From Pseudomonadota bacterium (GTDB taxonomy: Bacteria; Pseudomonadota; Alphaproteobacteria; Rhizobiales; Xanthobacteraceae), in contig CAUJKG010000284.1 of NCBI GenBank assembly GCA_963205465.1, forward strand, positions 1 through 6,081: 6,081 nucleotides of DNA, read 5' to 3'. The position numbers and the translations under genes are program-made. Positions 1-5,268 of this stretch are shown here, one piece after another. Below the pieces are notes generated by a model, which saw nothing but the letters and a program-made list of their open reading frames with translations, was not told the origin of the DNA and did no database searches. Position 1 is the stretch's first letter, and each line of letters opens with the position of its first letter.

Positions 1-57
1 ATTTCGGCGACGAAAATCTGCAAGAGGTGATGCGCAAGCCTTGCTATTCGAAGGCAT

Positions 58-83
58 CCGGGCAAAACAGGGGCGTTGCCCGG
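58..83. repeat. Inverted repeat / stem-loop upstream of tRNA-Gly
   Basis: The 8-base arm CCGGGCAA (58-65) is followed by a 10-base spacer and its exact reverse complement TTGCCCGG (76-83). The hairpin would be GC-rich and fold on either strand. No T-run follows on either side, so it is not a textbook intrinsic terminator. It could be the terminator remnant of a gene to the left of the window or a structure in the tRNA leader. The remainder of 1-111 shows no convincing coding sequence: the plus frame that stays open here runs straight through the tRNA. Confidence 0.4.
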
Positions 84-111
84 CTTCACAGGATTGCTAT
101 TGTGGCCGTGC

Positions 112-186
112 GCGGGCGTAGTTCAGTGGTAGAACGACAGCTTCCCAAGCTGTATGTCGTGGGTTCGATTCCCATCGCCCGCTCCA
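112..186 (+). tRNA. tRNA-Gly (anticodon CCC)
   Basis: A complete cloverleaf can be drawn by eye. The acceptor stem GCGGGCG (112-118) pairs with CGCCCGC (176-182). The D arm is GTTC/GAAC with loop AGTGGTA. The anticodon stem ACAGC/GCTGT encloses the loop TTCCCAA, giving anticodon CCC, which reads GGG glycine codons. A 5-base variable region precedes the T arm GTGGG-TTCGATT-CCCAT. U is the discriminator base (183) and the CCA end is encoded (184-186). The total of 75 bases fits a bacterial tRNA-Gly. The gene stands alone; no neighbouring tRNA is visible. It converges with the dioxygenase gene downstream, and the 131 bases between them hold nothing I can assign. Confidence 0.97.
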
Positions 187-317
187 ATACTTGGCAAAAT
201 TTCGAACAGATCGTTCGCTGGCTGGCGTTGCAGCCTTTGCTTCTGCTTAGGGCTTGCTCAATCGAATGATGATCTGGTTTGCGGCGAGCCGCTCGCGTGA
301 AGCATCGCGATCGGAAG

Positions 318-1208
318 TTATTTGATCGGAGCGAGAGGCAATTTTGCTTCGCCTGCTTCCATGACAAATTTATAGTCAATCGAGTACCAGGGCGTTCCGA
401 CGCGCTCGCTTGGATGTGGCTCATCGTGTTTCACGAAACCGCCGATCAATGCATGCGTAACGCCGAACTGGACGTCGGACTCCAGATAATCGGTGCCGTC
501 GACATACACCTGAGAAATCAAGGTTTTGAAACCCGGCTTGAAAATCAAGGCGTGAACATGGGCCGGCCGGAACGGATGCCTGTCCTGCGCATCCAGGAGC
601 TGGCCTACGACGCCAGTCGTGGGAATCGGATAGCCTGCGGGTAACACCGAGCGAAACCAAAAGCGGCCTTCGCGATCGGTAATGAATTTCCCGCGCAAGT
701 TCATCTCGGCCTGCTCGGGATCTTGATTTTCGTATAATCCAACCGGCGACGAGTGCCAGACATCGACTTCCGCTCCTTCGATGGCGGCGCCGGTCTTGTC
801 GACGACTGTAGCACTCATGAAAAGAGCGGGGCCGGGCGTATCGGAGCGCAGAATCGTGCCGCCGTTCTTCGTTGGCGGTGAATTGAGCCGCCAGAAGGGG
901 CCGAGGAGCGACGCATTGGTCTCGGTATTTCCGCTATCGCCGTTGTTCAGCAGACAAACCAACGAGGATACGCCGAGCGAGCCTGCCATGAGCACGACTT
1001 CGTTATGGCTATCGTTCGTCTGCTGACCGAGCGCGACGATCAGTTTGGCGGCGCTCCGGAATTCCTCTTCGGTAAGGTTCACATCCCTCACGAATTGATG
1101 GAGGTGCCTGACGAGAGCAACGAGAATTTCACGCAGACGAGCGTCCTTGGTTTGCTGCATCACCCGAACGACTTGCTCGGTTAGCTCGTCCTTGTTCGAA
1201 ATTATCAA
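318..1208 (-). CDS. Intradiol ring-cleavage dioxygenase, probable hydroxyquinol 1,2-dioxygenase
   Basis: This is a non-haem Fe(III) cytoplasmic enzyme expected to cleave an ortho-diphenol ring between the two hydroxyls; hydroxyquinol would give maleylacetate, catechol cis,cis-muconate. With the start chosen here it has 296 residues, normal for the family. Residues 1-100 match the helical N-terminal dimerisation domain (ARLREILVALVRHLHQFVRD). The C-terminal beta-sandwich carries all four iron ligands: Tyr159 (GLYENQ), Tyr193 (AGYPIP), His217 and His219 (RPAHVHALIF). Arg214 and Gln233 (ISQVYVDG) match the conserved active-site Arg and Gln. The block from AGYPIP to YLESDVQFGV resembles hydroxyquinol dioxygenases more than catechol dioxygenases, so that substrate is preferred but not proven. 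The frame is open up to a TTG at 1250, but that extension is an Arg-rich 14 residues unlike the family. The TTG at 1208 lies 7 bases after GGAG and gives MIISNKDELT, a family-like N-terminus. The gene is divergent from the exported protein gene; no maleylacetate reductase or regulator is nearby. Confidence 0.88.
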   Translation of the reverse strand: MIISNKDELTEQVVRVMQQTKDARLREILVALVRHLHQFVRDVNLTEEEFRSAAKLIVALGQQTNDSHNEVVLMAGSLGVSSLVCLLNNGDSGNTETNASLLGPFWRLNSPPTKNGGTILRSDTPGPALFMSATVVDKTGAAIEGAEVDVWHSSPVGLYENQDPEQAEMNLRGKFITDREGRFWFRSVLPAGYPIPTTGVVGQLLDAQDRHPFRPAHVHALIFKPGFKTLISQVYVDGTDYLESDVQFGVTHALIGGFVKHDEPHPSERVGTPWYSIDYKFVMEAGEAKLPLAPIK

Positions 1209-1215
1209 CGCGGTT

Positions 1216-1219
1216 CTCC
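1216..1219 (-). promoter_or_regulatory. Shine-Dalgarno site deciding the dioxygenase TTG start
   Basis: On the minus strand GGAG is followed by a 7-base spacer (AACCGCG) and then TTG at 1208-1206. This is close to ideal spacing. It supports the non-ATG start at 1208 over the upstream TTG at 1250, which has no comparable site and would add a basic tail absent from relatives. Confidence 0.65.
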
Positions 1220-1263
1220 GTCGTGCTCTTTGAAGCCGGCGACGTAACAAGTAACATCATTGC

Positions 1264-1291
1264 CTATTCGCTGCTATTGTTGCGCTATTCG
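1264..1291. repeat. Three CTATT direct repeats in helical phase
   Basis: CTATT occurs at 1264-1268, 1274-1278 and 1285-1289, so the steps are 10 and 11 bases, one turn of B-DNA each. The outer two copies extend to CTATTCG (1264-1270 and 1285-1291), 21 bases apart. This is the geometry expected for side-by-side binding of a direct-repeat DNA-binding protein. If the plus-strand gene actually starts at its most upstream TTG (1260), the repeats would fall inside its coding sequence. Confidence 0.5.
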
Positions 1292-1340
1292 GCAGCGGTT
1301 GATGCGTTCCCGCGCAAGTGCGGCGGTGGTGGGGCTCGCT

Positions 1341-2411
1341 ATGGCTGGGTCAATTAGGCAAAAGGCAGAGCTCCTCGCACCGTTCGCTGGCGCCTTGCTG
1401 CTTTTTCTGCTCGCCGGCCTCTCAGAAGCGCAGGGGCAGCAGCTACTCCCCGTGGTCCGCCAGCCCCTGATCGCCTGGATCACTGCACAGAAGCACGCCC
1501 CGGCGGATTCTTTGAAGAACTTCGAGACAGCGAGGTCGCGGCGCGAATTGTTTCAGGCGCTGGTCGCGGCAATGGCGGGGCAGGACTGGGCGAAAGCCCG
1601 GCTTCTGGCGCAGCAGTTGGGCTATCGCCTCGGGATGTTTCACGAGGCGAACAGTGCCTTCGCCGTCGCGAGTGACGACAGCGGCATCGACCCTATCGTG
1701 ATCGTCAATCTCAACGCCGCGCGCGATGTGATCGTGCAGGCGCCGCATGTGCCCTACGAACGAGGCACGGCGGAACAGGCGATCGTGCTGTTAAGGGATT
1801 TGCGGGCGCGCGCGGCAATCATCTCGGGTGCTCACCGCTGCGCGAGCCGGTCGTTCACGATGTGCAACGGCATGACCTCGGTCTGCGCGGGGGATGCGGA
1901 AGGGTTCAGGGATTCGGATGTAGGCCACAATACAAGGACACTCTTTCATCTGGCGCATGTCGTCTTCGCGGAGAGATGGAAGAACGCCGTCGTTATTTCC
2001 TTGCACGGCATGAGCAAGGACCATGATGGCGTCGTTACCTCGCTCATCATTTCGAATGGCATACAGGCGAACGATGCCGGCGGGAGCACGCCGGCCACGC
2101 GCTTGCGCTATGCGCTGGCAAAGGCAATGAACAAGCCCGGCCGGGTTGTAAGCTGCAACGTTCGCGCGGATTCAAAATACAACTACCGGCCGCTGTGCGG
2201 GTTCACTAATGTGCAGGGCCGCCATGTAAACGGCGATCGGGATGCCTGCAGGATCGGCGTTACCCGCGGAACCGGGCGGTTTATTCATCTCGAGCAGGAT
2301 CGCAGTGTGCTGGAGCTGTATTTCGAGGATTGGGCGCGCATTAACCGCTACCCGATTCCCGCTGCACTCAGCCGCTCGTTGTCGGCGATTGTGCCGGCCA
2401 TTCGCGATTGA
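1341..2411 (+). CDS. Exported protein of unknown function, possible metal-dependent hydrolase
   Basis: I do not recognise a named family. With the ATG at 1341 the product has 356 residues. It opens with a typical Sec signal: basic residues Arg6/Lys8, a hydrophobic core at about 11-27 (LLAPFAGALLLFLLAGL), then a likely cleavage after SEA or AQG near 30-32. GGGG six bases before the ATG may serve as ribosome site. ATG 1302 and TTG 1260 are in-frame alternatives that would put extra residues before the signal peptide. A mature segment of helical character (about 45-105) precedes the conserved-looking core: APHVPYERGT (134-143; His136, Glu140), SGAHRCA (162-168), SDVGHN (192-197), LFHLAH (201-206), SLHGM (220-224; His222) and FIHLEQ (314-319). 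The pattern APH...E.GT...A plus a later LHG resembles poly-gamma-glutamate hydrolase-like zinc enzymes, though the His-to-Glu spacing differs by one residue. Six cysteines (167, 175, 182, 272, 286, 303) in an exported protein suggest disulfides. It is divergent from the dioxygenase gene and convergent with the ugp operon. The enzymatic role is inference. Confidence 0.75.
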   Translation: MAGSIRQKAELLAPFAGALLLFLLAGLSEAQGQQLLPVVRQPLIAWITAQKHAPADSLKNFETARSRRELFQALVAAMAGQDWAKARLLAQQLGYRLGMFHEANSAFAVASDDSGIDPIVIVNLNAARDVIVQAPHVPYERGTAEQAIVLLRDLRARAAIISGAHRCASRSFTMCNGMTSVCAGDAEGFRDSDVGHNTRTLFHLAHVVFAERWKNAVVISLHGMSKDHDGVVTSLIISNGIQANDAGGSTPATRLRYALAKAMNKPGRVVSCNVRADSKYNYRPLCGFTNVQGRHVNGDRDACRIGVTRGTGRFIHLEQDRSVLELYFEDWARINRYPIPAALSRSLSAIVPAIRD

Positions 2412-2438
2412 TGCCGTTTGCCCGGCGCGTGAAGCTAC

Positions 2439-2459
2439 CGCGCGCAGTTTCAGCGCGCG
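2439..2459. terminator. GC stem-loop between convergent genes, possible bidirectional terminator
   Basis: A 7-base arm CGCGCGC (2439-2445), a 7-base loop AGTTTCA and the exact complement GCGCGCG (2453-2459) form a strong hairpin. It lies 27 bases after the stop codon of the exported-protein gene, and its loop contains part of the ugpC stop codon (2450-2452). No T-run follows on either strand, so an intrinsic terminator is only possible, not clear. Being symmetric it could act on both convergent transcripts or protect their 3' ends. Confidence 0.4.
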
Positions 2460-3517
2460 AGCGACTTTCCCGTGGTTTTGTCGAAGAGATGTATGGCAGC
2501 GGGCCCGATCGAAAGCCGCACTTCCTTGTTCTCGTAGATCGTGCCCGAGGCCGGGACCGCGACAATGATCGGCGTCGCGCCGAAGTTTCCGTGCAGGAGC
2601 CGCGTGGCGCCGAGTTCTTCGACGAGTTCGGCGGCAAACGGAATGCCGCTGGTGCCGCTACCTGCAACATGAATGTCTTCCGGCCGGATACCGACCTCGA
2701 CTTCGCCGCTGGCATCGAAGCGTGCGGTATCGAAGGCAAGTTTTCCGCCGGGCGTTTCGACCACGCCCGGTTCGACGATCTTGCCGGGCATGAGGTTCAT
2801 CGCCGGTGAACCAATGAACGAAGCGACGAAGCGGCTCGCGGGATGACGATAGACTTCGCCCGGCGCGCCGATCTGCTCGATCAGGCCCGCATTCATGACC
2901 ACGACCTGATCGGCAAGCGTCATGGCTTCCACCTGATCGTGCGTCACGAAGATCGAAGTCGCATTCAGCCGGTTATGCAGCCGCTTGATTTCGAGCCGCA
3001 TGGTCACGCGGAGCTTCGCGTCGAGATTCGATAGCGGCTCGTCGAACAGGAATACCTGCGGTTCGCGCACGATGGCGCGGCCCATGGCGACGCGCTGGCG
3101 CTGGCCGCCGGAAAGCGCGCGCGGCTTGCGGGCGAGAAAGTCTTCGATTGCAAGCAACTTCGCCGCTTCCCGGACGCGCTGCTCGATTTCCGGCTTCGGC
3201 GTGCCGCGGTTCCTCAGGCCGTAAGCCATGTTGTCGTAGACGCTCATATGTGGATAGAGCGCGTAGTTCTGGAACACCATGGCGATGTCGCGCGCTGCCG
3301 GCTCGATGTCGTTCACGACGCGCTCGCCGATTTTGCAGGTGCCCGACGTGATGGTCTCTAACCCCGCGATCATGCGGAGCAGCGTCGATTTTCCGCAGCC
3401 GGATGGCCCGAGCAGCACGGTGAAGGAACCGTTCGGCACGGTGAGCGAAACCTCACGCACCGCCTCGACATTGCCGGGATAGACTTTTCTGATGTCGCTA
3501 AGTTCAACTTGCGCCAT
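2450..3517 (-). CDS. ugpC: Glycerol-3-phosphate-type ABC transporter ATP-binding protein UgpC
   Basis: This is the ATPase that powers the importer at the cytoplasmic face of the inner membrane, working as a dimer with the UgpA/UgpE permeases. The 355 residues are a normal length for the MalK/UgpC (CUT1) family. All nucleotide-binding motifs are intact: Walker A GPSGCGKST (37-45), Q-loop Gln83, signature LSGGQ (135-139), Walker B VFLFDE (155-160), D-loop SNLD (163-166) and switch His193 in VTHDQVEAM. A TOBE-type regulatory domain follows from about 240 to the end (IGSPAMNLM, then GIRPEDIHV). The ATG at 3517 starts 3 bases after the ugpE stop, so translation is probably coupled; GGA lies about 10 bases upstream of the ATG. 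It is the last gene of the operon and converges with the exported-protein gene. MalK-like ATPases for other sugars look similar; the ugp permeases next to it fix the assignment. Confidence 0.93.
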   Translation of the reverse strand: MAQVELSDIRKVYPGNVEAVREVSLTVPNGSFTVLLGPSGCGKSTLLRMIAGLETITSGTCKIGERVVNDIEPAARDIAMVFQNYALYPHMSVYDNMAYGLRNRGTPKPEIEQRVREAAKLLAIEDFLARKPRALSGGQRQRVAMGRAIVREPQVFLFDEPLSNLDAKLRVTMRLEIKRLHNRLNATSIFVTHDQVEAMTLADQVVVMNAGLIEQIGAPGEVYRHPASRFVASFIGSPAMNLMPGKIVEPGVVETPGGKLAFDTARFDASGEVEVGIRPEDIHVAGSGTSGIPFAAELVEELGATRLLHGNFGATPIIVAVPASGTIYENKEVRLSIGPAAIHLFDKTTGKSLAR

Positions 3518-3520
3518 GCG

Positions 3521-4369
3521 CTACTTTTCCGTTTCCACGAGACCTTTGACGAACCAGCGCTGCATCAGCACCACCACCATGACCGGCGGCAGCATCGCGA
3601 GCATGGCGGTCGCCAGCACCACGTTCCATTCGGTCAGCGCGTCGGCGGTCACGATCATTTTCTTGATGCCGATCACGATGGTCTGCATGTCGTCGCGGGT
3701 CGTGATCAGGATTGGCCAGAGATACTGGTTCCAGCCATAGATGAAGAGAATGACGAAGAGTGCTGCGATATTGGTGCGCGAGAGCGGCAGCACCGTATCC
3801 CAGAAGAAGCGGAGCGGCCCCGCGCCGTCGAGCTTGGAGGCTTCGACCAGCTCGTCCGGAATCGTAAGGAAGAATTGCCGGAAGAACAGCGTGGCGGTCG
3901 CCGACGCGATCAGCGGGATCGTGAGCCCCGCATAGCTGTCGAGCAGGTTCAGGTCGGAAGCGATTTTGTAGGTCGGATAGATGCGCACCTCGACCGGCAG
4001 CATCAGCGTGATGAAGATGAGCCAGAACGCCGCCATCCGGAATGGAAACTTGAAATAGACCACCGCGAAGGCGGAAAGAATCGAGATCGCGATTTTGCCG
4101 AGCGCGATGATGCAGGCCATGATGAAGCTGTTCATGAGCATGGTTGCGACCGGCTCGCGCGTCGAGCCTGACGAGCCGACGAACAGCGTCTTGTAATAGG
4201 TCTCGAAAAATAGCGGCCCGGGGGTAAGCGGCATCTGGCCGTTGGCGACGATGTCCTGCGGGTGCGTCGAGCCGACGAAACAGAGATAGACCGGGAACGC
4301 CACGATCGCGACGCCGATCACCAGCACGATATGAGGAAGGAAGCGCGAAAACCCGCGATGCTCGACCAT
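3521..4369 (-). CDS. ugpE: Glycerol-3-phosphate-type ABC transporter permease UgpE
   Basis: This is one of the two inner-membrane permeases forming the translocation channel. With the ATG at 4369 it has 282 residues, normal for UgpE. About six membrane segments are visible, near residues 13-33, 76-104, 112-128, 146-166, 199-219 and 250-269. The cytoplasmic EAA loop that docks onto the ATPase is clear: EASKLDGAG (176-184), continuing to the Pro of VLPLSR (193-198). The ugpA stop TGA and this ATG share one base (TGATG), a standard translational-coupling arrangement. A TTG one codon upstream (4372) is an alternative; GAAGGG at 4380-4385 sits 7 bases from TTG and 10 from ATG, so the site does not separate them, and the choice changes a single residue. 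The C-terminal WFVKGLVETEK is typical of CUT1 permeases. Confidence 0.93.
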   Translation of the reverse strand: MVEHRGFSRFLPHIVLVIGVAIVAFPVYLCFVGSTHPQDIVANGQMPLTPGPLFFETYYKTLFVGSSGSTREPVATMLMNSFIMACIIALGKIAISILSAFAVVYFKFPFRMAAFWLIFITLMLPVEVRIYPTYKIASDLNLLDSYAGLTIPLIASATATLFFRQFFLTIPDELVEASKLDGAGPLRFFWDTVLPLSRTNIAALFVILFIYGWNQYLWPILITTRDDMQTIVIGIKKMIVTADALTEWNVVLATAMLAMLPPVMVVVLMQRWFVKGLVETEK

Positions 4370-5250
4370 CAATACGCGACCCTTCGCTCGATGAAACGGA
4401 ATTGCACCGCGGTGAGTGCGACCACCATGATCATCAGGATGACGGATTGTGCGGCCGAGGAGCCGAGATTGCCGCCGAGGCGGCCGTCGAAGAACACTTT
4501 ATAGACCAGCGTCTCGGTTGCTTTCGAAGGGCCGCCTTGCGTCATCGCGTCGATGATGCCGAAGGTGTCGAAGAACACGTAAACGATGTTCACGACCACG
4601 AGGAAGAACACGGTCGGCGAGAGCAAGGGCAGGATGATGGTCCAGAACCGCCGCGTGCGCGATGCGCCGTCGATCGCGGCCGCCTCGATCACCGCGCGCG
4701 GGATCGATTGCAGACCGGCGAGAAAGAACAGGAAATTGTAACTGATCTGCTTCCAGGTCGAGGCGAGCACGACCAGGATCAATGCGTCGTTGCCGTTCAG
4801 GAGCGGATTCCACGGTATGCCGAGCGTGCGAATGCCTTGCGCGACCACGCCGAGCGAAGGCTGGAACATGAAAATCCAGAGCACGCCGGCAACCGCGGGT
4901 GCGACGGCGTAAGGCCAGATCAGGAGCGTCTTGTAGACGCCGGCGCCGCGGATGCTTTTGTCAGCCTGTACCGCGAACAGAAGCGCGATCGAAAGCGAGA
5001 GCCCCGCGACCATGATCGCGAATACGGCCGTGGTGACCATGGTGCGGTAATAGCCGGCATCGGCGAAGAGCTCGGTATAATTTTCGAACCAGATGAAGCT
5101 CGAGTTCAGGCCGAATGCATCCTCCAGCAGGAAGGATTGCCAGACCGCCTGGCTCGCCGGCCAGTAGAAGAAGACGGCGACCACGAAAAGCTGGGGCAAA
5201 AGCAGGAGATAAGGGAGCGTTTTGCCCCCGAAGATCGCCCGCTTTTGCAT
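4369..5250 (-). CDS. ugpA: Glycerol-3-phosphate-type ABC transporter permease UgpA
   Basis: This is the second inner-membrane permease, partner of UgpE. It has 293 residues, normal for UgpA. Six hydrophobic segments are seen at about 12-31, 73-95, 106-129, 155-179, 205-230 and 267-286. The EAA loop reads EAAAIDGA (189-196) and runs to Pro208 in ILPLL, the coupling surface for the ATPase. DAMTQGGPSKATETLVYKVF (234-253) is highly characteristic of UgpA-type permeases. The ATG at 5250 follows the ugpB stop by 18 bases, and the gene overlaps ugpE by one base. The ribosome site is weak, which fits translation by coupling to ugpB. No defect is visible. Confidence 0.94.
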   Translation of the reverse strand: MQKRAIFGGKTLPYLLLLPQLFVVAVFFYWPASQAVWQSFLLEDAFGLNSSFIWFENYTELFADAGYYRTMVTTAVFAIMVAGLSLSIALLFAVQADKSIRGAGVYKTLLIWPYAVAPAVAGVLWIFMFQPSLGVVAQGIRTLGIPWNPLLNGNDALILVVLASTWKQISYNFLFFLAGLQSIPRAVIEAAAIDGASRTRRFWTIILPLLSPTVFFLVVVNIVYVFFDTFGIIDAMTQGGPSKATETLVYKVFFDGRLGGNLGSSAAQSVILMIMVVALTAVQFRFIERRVAY

Positions 5251-5268
5251 TGCCTTGCTTTCCCGAGC

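Larger units (their letters stand above)
1209..1340. promoter_or_regulatory. Divergent intergenic region, presumed promoters of both flanking genes
   Basis: These 132 bases separate the starts of two oppositely directed genes and so should hold promoters for both, unless the exported-protein gene begins further upstream. I cannot place convincing -35/-10 pairs by eye. Two repeat structures are visible: a tandem 7-base repeat GTAACAA/GTAACAT at 1244-1257, and the three CTATT repeats listed separately. Either may be an operator. No regulator gene lies in the window. Confidence 0.45.

Noticed and set aside
112..186. tRNA-Gly as an integration site for a genomic island
   Set aside because: No integrase gene and no second copy of the tRNA 3' end were seen in the window, so there is no support.
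27..269. Plus-strand frame of 80 codons containing SSVVERQLPKLYVVGSIPIA
   Set aside because: This is the sense translation of the tRNA-Gly gene, also a known spurious protein; it has no ribosome site or family features.
284..296. Small hairpin GCGAG-CCG-CTCGC after the dioxygenase stop
   Set aside because: The stem is only 5 bp, competes with an overlapping GCGG/CCGC pairing, and no T-run follows on either strand; too weak to call a terminator.
86..424. Minus-strand frame of 112 codons containing the peptide RAMGIEPTTYSLGS
   Set aside because: This peptide is the antisense translation of tRNA-Gly, a well-known source of spurious annotated proteins. The rest of the frame crosses intergenic DNA and overlaps the dioxygenase 3' end.
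1443..1748. Minus-strand frame inside the exported-protein gene
   Set aside because: It is a shadow of the plus-strand coding frame, which has a signal peptide and coherent motifs; the minus frame shows none.
2076..2095. Perfect 7-bp inverted repeat GCCGGCG...CGCCGGC inside the exported-protein gene
   Set aside because: It lies within coding sequence for a Gly/Ala-rich stretch, where GC-rich codons readily create such palindromes; no sign of a regulatory role.
3509..4171. Long plus-strand frame (220 codons) rich in Asp, Glu, Arg and His
   Set aside because: It is antisense to ugpE, and its strongly charged composition is what antisense of a membrane protein gene gives in GC-rich DNA.
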